DNA of 64,000 nt, taken from positions 383,001 to 447,000 of the forward strand of contig JALJCO010013447.1 in NCBI GenBank assembly GCA_023101725.1, read 5' to 3'. The stretch comes from Atherinomorus stipes (Eukaryota; Chordata; Actinopteri; Atheriniformes; Atherinidae). Below the pieces are notes generated by a model. The model worked only from the letters and a program-made list of their open reading frames with translations. It did not search any database and was not told the origin of the DNA. Both the position numbers and the translations under genes were made by a program. Below, piece by piece: positions 32,677 through 46,346 of the stretch (its first letter is position 1; each line of letters starts with the position of its first letter).

Positions 32677-33045
32677 CGTCTTTTCTATAGCATAAAAATG
32701 TTAACAGGATTAAACCAGGTACAAAGTTCCTTTTTAATTTTGTTAACATATTAAAGTTTTTCCAGAGGGGGGGTCTGGATATCTCTGTAAATCACTTCAC
32801 TATTTACAGATACTGTCAACAACCAGAAAAACTCACTTTTAAAACTCATATTTCTGGGATGAAATGTTCTAAAGAATCCTTCCGTAAAAACTTCAAGGAT
32901 CCAGTCAGGAGCAGAACCTGAAGGTTTGGTGTCTGTAAGTGCTCCTGAGGAGGATTTTTTACCCGGAATAAGAGAAAAACTCTTTCTGGGAAAACAGCCG
33001 TTAAATTTTTATGTAAAATTCTCCACATTTTTGGTTCTTAATCTA
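32677..33045. other. Non-repetitive stretch without a recognisable gene
   Basis: AT-rich single-copy-looking sequence between two arrays. Only short frames; I see no homology, RNA gene or element ends. Confidence 0.6.
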
Positions 33046-33708
33046 TTTCCAGACATCAGAACCAGTCAGAACCATGAGAACAACTCAGAAGAACATTTAT
33101 TACTAAATCATTTCCAGACATCAGAACCAGGAGAGAAATTAATATTTGTCAGAACCATGAGAACATCTCAGAAGAACATTTATTACTAAATCATTTCCAG
33201 ACATCAGAACCAATCAGAACCATGAGAACAACTCAGAAGAACATTTATTACTAAATCATTTCCAGACATCAGAACCAATCAGAACCATGAGAACAACTCA
33301 GAAGAACATTTATTACTAAATCATTTCCAGACATCAGAACCAGTCAGAACCATGAGAACAACTCAGAAGAACATTTATTACTAAATCATTTCCAGACATC
33401 AGAACCAATCAGAACCATGAGAACAACTCAGAAGAACATTTATTACTAAATCATTTCCAGACATCAGAACCAATCAGAACCATGAGAACATCTCAGAAGA
33501 ACATTTATTACTAAATCATTTCCAGACATCAGAACCAATCAGAACCATGAGAACAACTCAGAAGAACATTTATTACTAAATCATTTCCAGACATCAGAAC
33601 CATGAGAACAACTCAGAAGAACATTTATTACTAAATCATTTCCAGACATCAGAACCAATCAGAACCATGAGAACAACTCAGAAGAACATTTATTACTAAA
33701 TCATTTCC
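33046..33708. repeat. 65-bp tandem repeat, about 10 copies
   Basis: Units contain TTTCCAGACATCAGAACCAA, CAGAACCATGAGAACAACTC and GAACATTTATTACTAAATCA. Copies are nearly identical, which suggests recent growth. One unit (about 33111-33175) has a variant middle (GGAGAGAAATTAATATTTGT), and one (about 33592) lacks a CAATCAGAAC segment. Confidence 0.95.
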
Positions 33709-33724
33709 GTCCGTCTGTCTATCT

Positions 33725-36666
33725 TATGCGTACTTGTGTGTATTTGTGCATAGGTGTGTGTACTTGTATGTATTTGTGCATACTTATGCGTGCTTGTGCG
33801 TATTTGTGTGTACTTGTGCTTATTCCCCGTCCCCTTCTCTCTCCTCTCCCCTTCTCCCCTCCTCCCTCCTCCGGCCTGTGCATAGTTGTACGTACTTGTG
33901 TGTATTTGTGCATACTTATGCGTACTTGTGCTTATTTGTGCATATTTGTGCGTCCTTGTGTGTATTTGTGCATCTTATGCGTACTTGTGCGTATTTGTGC
34001 ATAGTTGTGCGTACTTGTGTGTATTTGTGCATACTTATGCGTGCTTGTGCGTATTTGTGATATTTGTGGTCTTGTGTGTATTTGTGATACTTTGCGTACT
34101 TGTGCTTATTTGTGCATAGTTGTACGTACTTGTGTGTATTTGTGCATACTTATGCGTACTTGTGCTTATTTGTGCATATTTGTGCGTACTTGTGTGTATT
34201 TGTGCATACTTATGCGTGCTTGTGCGTATTTTGTGTACTTGTGCTTATTTGTGCATAGTTGTGCGTACTTGTGTGTATTTGTGCATACTTATGCGTACTT
34301 GTGCTTATTTGTGCATATTTGTGCGTACTTGTGTGTATTTGTGCATACTTATGCGTACTTGTGCTTATTTGTGCATAGTTGTACGTACTTGTGTGTATTT
34401 GTGCATACTTATGCGTACTTGTGCTTATTTGTGCATATTTGTGCGTACTTGTGTGTATTTGTGCATACTTATGCGTACTTGTGCTTATTTGTGCATATTT
34501 GTGCGTACTTGTGTGTATTTGTGCATACTTATGCGTACTTGTGCTTATCTGTGCATAGTTGTGCGTACTTGTGTGTATTTGTGCATACTTATGCGTACTT
34601 ATGCGTACTTGTGCTTATTTGTGCATAGTTGTATGTACTTGTGTGTATTTGTGCATACTTATGCGTACTTGTGCTTATTTGTGCATATTTGTGCGTACTT
34701 GTGTGTATTTGTGCATACTTATGCGTACTTGTGCTTATTTGTGCATATTTGTGCGTACTTGTGTGTATTTGTGCATACTTGTATGTACTTGTGCATAGTT
34801 GTATGTACTTGTGTGTTTTTGTGCATACTAATGCGTGCTTGTGCGTATTTGTGCATACTTGTGTGTATTTGTGCATAGTTGTATGTACTTGTGCATAGTT
34901 GTATGTACTTGTGTGTATTTGTGCATACTTATGCGTGCTTGTGCATAGTTGTATGTACTTGTGTGTATTTGTGCATAGTTGTATGTACTTGTGCATAGTT
35001 GTATGTACTTGTGTGTATTTGTGCATACTTGTATGTACTTGTGCATAGTTGTATGTACTTGTGCATAGTTGTATGTACTTGTGTGTTTTTGTGCATACTT
35101 ATGCGTGCTTGTGCATATTTGAGTGTTGTTGTGTGTATTTGTGCATAGTTGTGTGTATTTGTGCATACTTGTATGTATTTGTGCATACTTATGCGTACTT
35201 GTGCATATTTGAGTGTTGTTGTGTGTATTTGTGCATAGTTGTGTGTATTTGTGCATACTTGTATGTACTTGTGTGTATTTGTGCATACTTGTATGTATTT
35301 GTGCATACTTGTGTGTACTTGTGCATAGTTGTATGTACTTGTGTGTTTTTGTGCATAGTTGTATGTACTTGCGTGTATTTGTGCATACTTGTGTGTATTT
35401 GTGCATACTTATGTGTGCTTGCGTGTATTTGTGCATACTTGTGTGTTCTTGTGTGTATTTGTGCATACTTGTATGTATTTGTGCATACTTGTGTGTATTT
35501 GTGCATACTTGTATGTTCTTGTGTGTATTTGTGCATACTTGTATGTACTTGTGTGTATTTGTGCATACTTGTGTGTATTTGTGCATACTTATGCGTACTT
35601 GCGTGTATTTGTGCATACTTGTGTTTTCTTGTGTGTATTTGTGCATACTTGTATGTATTTGTGCATACTTGTGTGTATTTGTGCATACTTGTATGTTCTT
35701 GTGTGTATTTGTGCATACTTGTATGTACTTGCGTGTATTTGTGCATAGTTGTATGTACTTGTGTGTATTTGTGCATACTTGTGTGTATTTGTGCATAGTT
35801 GTATGTACTTGTGCATAGTTGTATGTACTTGTGTGTATTTGTGCATAGTTGTATGTACTTGTGCGTTTTTGTGCATACTTGTGTGTATTTGTGCATACTT
35901 GTATGTACTTGTGCATAGTTGTATGTACTTGCGTGTATTTGTGCATAGTTGTATGTACTTGTGCGTTTTTGTGCATACTTGTGTGTATTTGTGCATACTT
36001 GTATGTACTTGTGCATAGTTGTATGTACTTGCGTGTATTTGTGCATAGTTGTATGTACTTGTGCATAGTTGTATGTACTTGTGTGTATTTGTGCACACTT
36101 GTATGTACTTGTGCATAGTTGTATGTACTTGCGTGTATTTGTGCATAGTTGTATGTACTTGTGTGTTTTGTGCATACTTATGCGTGCTTGTGCATATTTG
36201 AGTGTTGTTGTGTGTATTTGTGCATAGTTGTATTTGTGCATACTTTGTATGTACTTGTGTTTATTTGTGCATACTTGTATGTACTTACGTGTATTTGTGC
36301 ATACTTGTATGTACTTGTGTGTATTTGTGCATACTTATACGTGCTTGTGCGTATTTGTGCATACTTGTGTGTATTTGTGCATACTTATGCGTACTTGTGC
36401 TTATTTGTGCATAGTTGTGCGTACTTGTGTGTATTTGTGCATACTTATGCGTACTTGTGCTTATTTGTGCATAGTTGTGCGTACTTGTGTGTATTTGTGC
36501 ATACTTATGCGTACTTGTGCTTATTTGTGCATAGTTGTGCGTACTTGTATGTATTTGTGCATACTTATGTGTACTTGTGCTTATTTGTGCATAGTTGTGC
36601 GTACTTGTGTGTATTTGTGCATACTTATGCGTACTTGTGCTTATTTGTGCATATTTGTGCGTACTT
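33725..36666. repeat. About 10-bp (GTACTTGTGT-type) minisatellite, left block
   Basis: Subunits ACTTGTGTGT, ATTTGTGCAT, ACTTATGCGT, ACTTGTGCTT and AGTTGTGCGT are combined into 20- to 60-bp higher-order units. A C/T-rich insert lies at 33824-33876. All frames are open in both directions (repeating V-C-I-C-A-Y-L or K-Y-T-Q-V-H-T); these are artefacts. Confidence 0.97.
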
Positions 36667-37240
36667 CAGATTCAGATTCAGATTTATTTCACATTGTGTA
36701 ATACACATAGGAATTTGTTTTGGCAAAAACAAGTGTGCGTTCCATCAGTCAGGCCATTTTCCACATATTCCATGCAAACAAAGACACCATTCAACAAAGA
36801 AATAGTATTCTATTAGCAGGTAAAGTGCGTTAGTGATCAGGGCAGTTGTGCAACACAATAGTCCATTTTTCTGGTACCTGAGGGTCTGGAGATAAAGGGA
36901 AACCAGCATCCGTTAGCAGCTGCTGAGGGGAAAAACTGCGTTTGTATCGCTCTGTCTGGGCCCCCAGATGCCGCATCCTTCTCCCAGAGGGGAGCAGGGT
37001 GAGGAGGCCGTGGCCAGGATGGGAGGGGTCGGCCATGATCTTTCTTGCCCTCCTCAACGCCCTTAAGTCATGCAGGGACTTGAGGGAGGGCAGGGGACGG
37101 CCGATCACCCTCTCTGCAGAGCGTATCAGCCGCTGCAGCCTGATGAGATCTGTTGCAGCTGCAGCCGGAAGCAGGTGATGATGGAGTGAGTGAGGATGGA
37201 CTCTATGATGGCTGCAGAACTGGCTCATCGTGGCCTGGTG
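36667..37240 (-). mobile_element. 5'-truncated LINE 3' end (CR1/L2/Rex1 group) inside the array
   Basis: On the minus strand the end of ORF2 (37228-36830) is followed by a 3'UTR and a (TCTGAA)n tail at 36684-36667, which orients it. The array lies on both sides, so this copy inserted into or beside it. At the 5'-truncated end (plus strand about 37210-37240) the words GAACTGGCTCATCGTGGCCT lead directly into the array unit. Confidence 0.85.
36830..37228 (-). pseudogene. LINE ORF2 C-terminus
   Basis: About 130 codons reading LIRLQRLIRSAERVIGRPLP, then RRARKIMADPSHPGHGLLTL and LLPSGRRMRHL...YKRSFSPQQLL, ending in a stop at 36830-36832. The DPSHP and LLPSGRR words are typical of the region after the reverse transcriptase in CR1/L2/Rex1 LINEs. 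The catalytic domains are missing because the copy is 5'-truncated. Confidence 0.85.
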
Positions 37241-40200
37241 GGTACTTGCGTGTATTTGTGCATACTTGTGTGTACTTGTGCATAGTTGTATGTACTTGCT
37301 TGTATTTGTGCATACTTATTCGTGCTTGTGCGTATTTGTGCATACTTGCGTGTATTTGTGCATACTTGTGTGTACTTGTGCATAGTTGTATGTACTTGCG
37401 TGTATTTGTGCATACTTGTGTGTACTTGTGCATAGTTGTATGTACTTGCGTGTATTTGTGCATACTTATTCGTGCTTGTGCGTATTTGTGCATACTTGCG
37501 TGTATTTGTGCATACTTGTGTGTACTTGTGCATAGTTGTATGTACTTGCGTGTATTTGTGCATACTTGTGTGTACTTGTGCATAGTTGTATGTACTTGCG
37601 TGTATTTGTGCATACTTGTGTGTACTTGTGCATAGTTGTATGTACTTGCGTGTATTTGTGCATACTTATTCGTGCTTGTGCGTATTTGTGCATACTTGCG
37701 TGTATTTGTGCATACTTGTGTGTACTTGTGCATAGTTGTATGTACTTGCGTGTATTTGTGCATACTTGTATGTACTTGTGTGTATTTGTGCATACTTGTA
37801 TGTATTTGTGCATACTTGTGTGTACTTGTGCATACTTGTATGTACTTGTGTGTATTTGTGCATAGTTGTATGTACTTGTGTGTCTTTGTCCATACTTGTT
37901 CGTTTTTGTGCATACTTGTGTGTATTTGTGCATACTTGTATGTACTTGTGCATAGTTGTATGTACTTGTCTTGTGTGTATTTGTGCATACTTGTATGTAC
38001 TTGTGTGTATTTGTGCATACTTGTGTGTATTTGTGCATACTTGTGTGTACTTGTGCATACTTGTATGTACTTGTGTGTATTTGTGCATAGTTGTATGTAC
38101 TTGTGTGTCTTTGTCCATACTTGTTCGTTTTTGTGCATACTTGTGTGTATTTGTGCATACTTGTATGTACTTGTGCATAGTTGTATGTACTTGTGTGTAT
38201 TTGTGCATACTTGTATGTACTTGTGCATAGTTGTATGTACTTGTGTGTTTTTGTGCATACTTATGCGTGCTTGTGCATATTTAAGTGTTGTTGTGTGTAT
38301 TTGTGATAGTTGTGTGTATTTGTGCATACTTGTATGTATTTGTGCATACTTATGCGTACTTGTGCATATTTGAGTGTTGTTGTGTGTATTTGTGCATACT
38401 TGCGTGTATTTGTGCATAGTTGTATGTACTTGCGTGTATTTGTGCATACTTGTGTGTACTTGTGCATAGTTGTATGTACTTGCTTGTATTTGTGCATACT
38501 TATTCGTGCTTGTGCGTATTTGTGCATACTTGCGTGTATTTGTGCATACTTGTGTGTACTTGTGCATAGTTGTATGTACTTGCGTGTATTTGTGCATACT
38601 TGTGTGTACTTGTGCATAGTTGTATGTACTTGCGTGTATTTGTGCATACTTTTGTGTTGTGGTATTTGTGCATACTTGCGTGTATTTGTGCATACTTGTG
38701 TGTACTTGTGCATAGTTGTATGTACTTGCGTGTATTTGTGCATACTTGTGTGTACTTGTGCATAGTTGTATGTACTTGCGTGTATTTGTGCATACTTATT
38801 CGTGCTTGTGCGTATTTGTGCATACTTGCGTGTATTTGTGCATACTTGTGTGTACTTGTGCATAGTTGTATGTACTTGCGTGTATTTGTGCATACTTGTA
38901 TGTACTTGTGTGTATTTGTGCATACTTGTTGTATTTGTGCATACTTGTGTGTACTTGTGCATACTTGTATGTACTTGTGTGTATTTGTGCATAGTTGTAT
39001 GTACTTGTGTGTCTTTGTCCATACTTGTTCGTTTTTGTGCATACTTGTGTGTATTTGTGCATACTTGTATGTACTTGTGCATAGTTGTATGTACTTGTCT
39101 TGTGTGTTTTGTGCATACTTGTATGTACTTGTGTGTTTTGTGCATACTTGTATGTATTTGTGCATACTTGTGTGTACTTGTGCATACTTGTATGTACTTG
39201 TGTGTATTTGTGCATAGTTGTATGTACTTGTGTGTCTTTGTCCATACTTGTTCGTTTTTGTGCATACTTGTGTGTATTTGTGCATACTTGTATGTACTTG
39301 TGCATAGTTGTATGTACTTGTGTGTATTTGTGCATACTTGTATGTACTTGTGCATAGTTGTATGTACTTGTGTGTTTTTGTGCATACTTATGCGTGCTTG
39401 TGCATATTTAAGTGTTGTTGTGTGTATTTGTGCATAGTTGTGTGTATTTGTGCATACTTGTATGTATTTGTGCATACTTATGCGTACTTGTGCATATTTG
39501 AGTGTTGTTGTGTGTATTTGTGCATAGTTGTGTGTATTTGTGCATACTTGTATGTACTTGTGTGTATTTGTGCATACTTGTATGTACTTGTGTGTATTTG
39601 TGTATACTTATGCGTACTTGCGTGTATTTGTGCATACTTGTATGTACATGGCCGTGTAGAACTGGCTCATCGTGGCCTGGGTGCGTACTTGCGTGTATTT
39701 GTGCATAGTTGTGTGTATTTCTGCATACTTATGGGTGCTTGTGCGTATTTGTGCATACTTGTATGTACTTGTGTGTATTTGTGCATACTTATGCGTACTT
39801 GCGTGTATTTGTGCATACTTGTATGTACATGGCCGTGTAGAACTGGCTCATCGTGGCCTGGGTGCGTACTTGCGTGTATTTGTGCATACTTGTATGTACA
39901 TGGCCGTGTAGAACTGGCTCATCGTGGCCTGGGTGCGTACTTGCGTGTATTTGTGCATACTTGTATGTACTTGTGCATACTTGTATGTACTTGTGTGTAT
40001 TTGTGCATACTTATGCGTACTTGCGTGTATTTGTGCATACTTGTATGTAATGGCCGTGTAGAACTGGCTCATCGTGGCTGGGTGCGTACTTGCGTGTATT
40101 TGTGCATACTTGTATGTAATGGCCGTGTAGAACTGGCTCATCGTGGCCTGGGTGCGTACTTGCGTGTATTTGTGCATACTTGTATGTACTTGTGCATACT

Positions 40201-43200
40201 TGTATGTACTTGTGTGTATTTGTGCATACTTGTATGTACTTGTGCATACTTGTATGTACTTGTGTGTATTTGTGCATACTTGTGTGTATTTGTGCATACT
40301 TAAGCGTACTTGTGCGTATTTGTGTGTACTTGCGTGTATTTGTGCATACTTGTGTGTACTTGTGCATAGTTGTATGTACTTGTGTGTTTTTGTGCATACT
40401 TGTATGTACTTGCGTGTATTTGTGCATACTTGTATGTACTTGTGTGTATTTGTGCATACTTGTATGTATTTGTGCATACTTGTGTGTACTTGTGCATAGT
40501 TGTATGTACTTGTGTGTTTTTGTGCATACTTGTATGTAATTGCGTGTATTTGTGCATACTTGTATGTACTTGTGTGTATTTGTGCATACTTGTGTGTACT
40601 TGTGCAAAGTTGTATGTACTTGTGTGTTTTTGTGCATACTTGTATGTACTTGCGTGTATTTGTGCATACTTGTGTGTATTTGTGCATAGTTGTGTGTATT
40701 TGTGCATCTTATGCGTGCTTGTGCGTATTTGTGCATACTTATGCGTGCTTGTGCGTATTTGTGCATACTTGTGTGTACTTGTGCAAAGTTGTATGTACTT
40801 GTGTGTATTTGTGCATAGTTGTATGTACTTGTGTGTATTTGTGCATACTTGTATGTACTTGTGTGTATTTGTGCATAGTTGTATGTACTTGTTCGTTTTT
40901 GTGCATACTTGTGTGTATTTGTGCATACTTGTATGTACTTGTGCATAGTTGTATGTACTTGTGTGTGTTTGTGCATACTTGTATGTACTTGTGCATAGTT
41001 GTATGTACTTGCGTGTATTTGTGCATAGTTGTATGTACTTGTGCATACTTGTATGTACTTGTGTGTATTTGTGCATACTTGTATGTACTTGTGCATAGTT
41101 GTATGTACTTGTGTGTATTTGTGATACTTGTATGTACTTGTGCATACTTATATGTACTTGTGTGTATTTGTGCATACTTGTATGTACTTGTGCATAATTG
41201 TATGTACTTGTGTGTATTTGTGCATACTTGTATGTACTTGTGCACACTTGTATGTACTTGTGTGTATTTGTGCATACTTGTATGTACTTGTGCATACTTG
41301 TATGTACTTGTGTGTATTTGTGCATACTTGTGTGTATTTGTGCATACTTATACGTGCTTGTGCGTATTTGTGCATACTTGTGTGTATTTGTGCATACTTA
41401 TGCGTACTTGTGCTTATTTGTGCATATTTGTGCGTACTTGTGTGTATTTGTGCATACTTATGCGTACTTGTGCTTATTTGTGCATAGTTGTGCGTACTTG
41501 TGTGTATTTGTGCATACTTATGCGTACTTGTGCTTATTTGTGCATATTGTGCGTACTTGTGTGTATTTGTGCATACTTATGCGTACTTGTGCTTATTTGT
41601 GCATAGTTGTGCGTACTTGTGTGTATTTGTGCATACTTATGTGTACTTGTGCTTATTTGTGCATAGTTGTGCGTACTTGTGTGTATTTGTGCATACTTAT
41701 GCGTACTTGTGTTATTTGTGCATACTTGTGTGTATTTGTGCATACTTGTGTGTACTTGTGCATAGTTGTATGTACTTGTGTGTATTTGTGCATACTTGTG
41801 TGTACTTGTGCATACTTGTATGTACTTGTGTGTATTTGTGCATACTTGTATGTCTCTGTGTGTATTTGTGTACTTGTTGTACTTGTGATTTGTATGTACT
41901 TGTGTGTATTTGTGCATACTTGTGTGTATTGTGCATAGTTTATGTACTTGTGTGTATTTGTGCATTTTATGTACTTGTGTGTATTTGTGCATACTTGTGT
42001 GTATTTGATACTTGTTGTATTTGTGCATACTTTGTACTTGTGTATTTGTGCATACTTGTGTGTACTTGTGCATAGTTGTATGTACTTGTGTGTTTTTGTG
42101 CATACTTGTATGTACTTGTGTGTATTTGTGCATACTTGTGTGTATTTGTGCATACTTGTGTGTACTTGTGCATAGTTGTATGTACTTGTGTGTATTTGTG
42201 CATACTTGTATGTACTTCTGTGTTTGTGCATACTTGTATGTACTTGTGTGTATTTGTGCATACTTTGGTGCTTGTGCGTTTTGTGCATACTTGTGTGTAT
42301 TTGTGCATACTTGTATGTACTTGTGCATAGTTGTATGTACTTGTGTGTATTTGTGCATACTTGTATGTACTTGTGCATAGTTGTATGTACTTGTGTGTAT
42401 TTGTGCATACTTGTGTGTACTTGTGCATAGTTGTATGTACTTGTGTGTATTTGTGCATAGTTGTGCTGTGTATTTGTGTGTACTTGTGTGTATTTGTGCA
42501 TACTTATGTGTACTTGTGCATATTTGTGTGTCTTTGTGTGTATTTGTGCATAGTTGTGTGTATTTGTGTGTATGTACTTGTATGTATTTGTGCATACTTG
42601 TGTGTACTTGTGCATACTTGTGTGTACTTGTGTGTATTTGTGCATACTTGTGTGTACTGTGTGTGCTACTTGTTGTATTTGTGCATACTTGTGTGTATTT
42701 GTGCATACTTGTATGTACTTGTGCATACTTGTATGTACTTGTGTGTATTTGTGCATACTTGTATGTGCTTGTGTGTACTTGTGCATACTTGTGTGTATTT
42801 GTGCATACTTGTATGTACTTGTGCATACTTGTATGTACTTGTGTGTATTTGTGCATACTTGTATGTACTTGTGGCTTGTCTACTTGTATGTACTTGTGCT
42901 ACTTGTGTGTATTTGTGCATACTTGTATGTACTTGTGCATAGTTGTATGTACTTGTGTGTATTTGTGCATACTTGTATGTACTTGTGTGTATTTGTGCAT
43001 ACTTGTATGTACTTGTGCATAGTTGTGTGTACTTGTGTGTATTTGTGCATACTTGTATGTACTTGTGTGTATTTGTGCACACTTGTGTGTATTTGTGCAT
43101 ACTTTATGCGTACTTGCATGTATTTGTGCATACTTGTGTGTTCTTGTGTGTATTTGTGTATACTTGCGTGTATTTGTGCATACTTGTATGTATTTGTGCA

Positions 43201-45620
43201 TACTTGTGTGTATTTGTGCATACTTGTATGTACTTGTGTGTTTTTGTGCATACTTGTGTGTATTTGTGCATACTTATGCGTGCTTGTGCGTATTTGTGCA
43301 TACTTGTATGTACTTGTGCATACTTGTATGTACTTGTGTGTATTTGTGCATACTTGCGTGTATTTGTGCATACTTATGCGTGCTTGTGCGTATTTGTGCA
43401 TACTTGTGTGTATTTGTGCATACTTGTGTGTACTTGTGCATAGTTGTATGTACTTGTGTGTTTTTGTGCATACTTGTATGTACTTGCGTGTATTTGTGCA
43501 TACTTGTATGTACTTGTGTGTATTTGTGCATACTTATGCGTGCTTGTGCGTATTTGTGCATACTTATGTGTATTTGTGCATAGTTGTATGTACTTTTGTG
43601 TTTTTGTGCATACTTTTGCGTACTTGTGCGTATTTGAGTGTTCTTGTGTGTATTTGTGCATAGTTGTATGTACTTGTGTGTTTTTGTGTATACTTATGCG
43701 TGCTTGTGCGTATTTATGTGTACTTGTGTGTATTTGTGCATAGTTGTGCGTACTTGTGTGTGTTTGTGCATACTTATGCGTACTTGTGCATATTTGTGCG
43801 TACTTGTGTGTATTTGTGCATACTTGTGTATTTGTGCATAGTTGTCTGCATTTGTTTATACTTGTGTTCTTGTGCGTATTTGTGTGTACTTGTATTTGTG
43901 CATAGTTGTGTGTACTTGTGTGTATTTGTGCATAGTTGTATGTACTTGTGCATAGTTGTATGTACTTGTGTGTTTTTGTGCATACTCATGCGTGCTTGTG
44001 CGTATTTGAGTGTTCTTGTGTGTATTTGTGCATAGTTGTATGTACTTGTGTGTATTTGTGCATACTTATGTGCACTTGAATGTATTTGTGCATACTTATG
44101 CGTACTTGTGTGTATTTGAGTGTTCTTGTGTGTATTTGTGCACAGTTGTATGTACTTGTGTGTTTTTGTGTATACTTATGCGTGCTTGTGCGTATTTATG
44201 TGTACTTGTGTGTATTTGTGCATAGTTGTGCGTACTTGTGTGTATTTGTGCATAGTTATGTGTACTTGTGCATATTTGTGCGTACTTGTGTGTATTTGTG
44301 CATACTTTGTGTATTTGTGCATAGTTGTCTGCATTTGTTTATACTTGTGTTCTTGTGCGCATTTGTGTGTACTTTGTATTTGTGCATAGTTGTGTGTACT
44401 TGTGTGTATTTGTGCATACTTATGCGTACTTGTGCGTATTTGAGTGTTCTTGTGTGTATTTGTGCATAATTGTATGTCCTTGCGTGTATTTGTGTGCATA
44501 CTTATGCGTACTTGTGTGTATTTGTGCATACTTGTATGTACTTGTGTGTATTTGTGTATAGTTGTGTGTACTTGTGTGTATTTGTGCATACTTATGCGTA
44601 CTTGTGCGTATTTTAGTGTTCTTGTGTGTATTTGTGCATAGTTGTATGTCCTTGTGTGTATTTGTGCATACTTATGCGTGCTTGTGCTTATATGTGTAAT
44701 TGTGTGTATTTGTGTTGTGCGTACTTGTGTGTATTTGTGCATACTTATGCGTACTTGTGCATATTTGTGCATACTTGTGTGTTTGTGCATAGTTGTCTGC
44801 ATTTGTTTATACTTGTGTTCTTGTGCGTATTTGTGTGTACTTGTATTTATGCATAGTTGTGTGTACTTGTGTGTATTTGTGCATACTTATACGTACTTGT
44901 GCGTATTTGAGTGTTCTTGTGTGTATTTGTGCATTGTTGTATGTACTTGTGTGTATTTGTGCATACTTATGCGTACTTGTGCGTATTTGAGTGTTCTTGT
45001 GTGTATTTGTGCATAGTTGTATGTACTTGTGTGTATTTGTGTATACTTATGCCTATTTGTGTGTATTTGTACTTGTGCGTACCTGTGCTTATTTGTGCAT
45101 ATTTGTGCATATTTGTGTGTACTTGTGTGTATTTGTGCATACTTATGCGTACTTTTGCTTATTTGTGCATATTTGTGCGTACTTGTGTGTATTTGTGCAT
45201 ACTTCTGTATTTGTGCATAGTTGTCTGCATTTGTTTATACTTGTGTTCTTGTGTGTATTTGTGTGTACTTGTATTTGTGCATAGTTGTGTGTACTTGTGT
45301 GTATTTGTGCATACTTATGCGTACTTGTGCGTATTTGAGTGTTCTTGTGTGTATTTGTGCATAGTTGTATGTACTTGTGTGTATTTGTGCATACTTATGC
45401 GTACTTGTGCTTATTTGTGCATATTTGTGCGTACTTGTGTGTATTTGTTCATACTTATGCGTACTTGTGCTTATTTGTTCATATTTGTGCGTACTTGTGT
45501 GTATTTGTGCATACTTATGCGTACTTGTGCTTATTTGTTCATATTTGTGCGTACTTGTGTGTATTTGTTCATACTTATGCGTACTTGTGCTTATTTGTGC
45601 ATATTTGTGCGTACTTGCGT
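37241..45620. repeat. About 10-bp (GTACTTGTGT-type) minisatellite, right block
   Basis: Same subunits as 33725-36666, 8.4 kb. A rare marker (GTGTCTTTGTCCATACTTGT then TCG) recurs near 37880, 38106, 39011 and 39235, showing nested duplications of about 225 bp and 1.13 kb. From 43600 rightward GTATTTGAGTGTTCTTGTGT and GTCTGCATTTGTTTATACTT variants dominate. Units are unusually damaged by small deletions at 41860-42660. Confidence 0.97.
39646..40156 (+). repeat. Five array copies carrying a captured LINE end
   Basis: The words GTAGAACTGGCTCATCGTGG then CCTGGGTGCGTACTTGCGTG occur at 39646-39684, 39827-39865, 39898-39936, 40049-40085 and 40118-40155. The core matches the truncated LINE end at about 37208-37240. 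Spacing is about 70 bp between copies 2-3 and 4-5. Confidence 0.92.
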
Positions 45621-46281
45621 GCTCGTGGACTCCCGAACCGTCATCACGGTCATGTTCCATTAAAAAGTTTGATTCTCGGCAAGAACGCTGGAAATCGCCG
45701 GATGAAAACTTTCTCCACCCGTTTTACCCAGCATGCATCAGAGGGGGCTCGCGCGTACTTGGCCAGGTATAAATCCCAGCATGCACCTGCACAGCATTTG
45801 ACAGCCTCCTCCTCCTCCATCTTCTTTCCTGTTCTTGGCCTTTTATCTGCAGGTCTTCCTCCTACTCCTCTTCCTCTCACAGTCGTTTCTGATCATATAA
45901 TTACGACCTGATTGTCCGTTTGCATTAATGAGCTCATGTTTGGAAATAAATATCATTTACACGTTGGGGGAAAAAACAAAACAAAAACATCCACTTACTA
46001 TAATTGTTAAGCAGCAGTTATTTTCAGTTTTTATTTGTTTCAGTACCATAACTTCATCTCCACAACAATAAATAACAAACTGTAGAATATTATTTTCATG
46101 TTGCCAGGCAGACCTGCTCACTGTTGGTGGTGATGTCACAAGTTTGCGTTGTCCCAATCCATCAGGTAGGTCGAGTCCGTGCTCGTGAACTCCACAAGTG
46201 CAGACTTCCAGTAAGTACCCACAAGTCTGTACTCACAAGTACACAAGTATGTAGTACACACACTAGGAACTGAGAAACTGC
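45621..46281. mobile_element. MITE remnant related to the 13628-14300 element
   Basis: Read inward from the right, the end is GGCAGTTTCTCAGTTCCTAG and then a region rich in ACTTGTGTACTTGTGAGTAC, comparable to the GCCGTTTCTCAATA ends and ACTTGTGTACTTG subterminal words of the MITE at 13628-14300. Words at the left (GTGCTCGTGGACTCCCGAACC) resemble the mirrored GAGCACGGACTCGACC at about 46165-46180. The expected left terminus is replaced by the array. No coding frame. Confidence 0.55.
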
Positions 46282-46346
46282 CTTTGTAACTAGACTGGAG
46301 GAGAACGGCACCACCGCCACCTCTTGGTCTGGCCACCAGTAGCAGC

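Noticed and set aside
33726..45663. Cys/Tyr-rich and His/Thr-rich repeat frames on both strands
   Set aside because: Product of a stop-free 10-bp unit, open in all directions, broken only by indels in the array.
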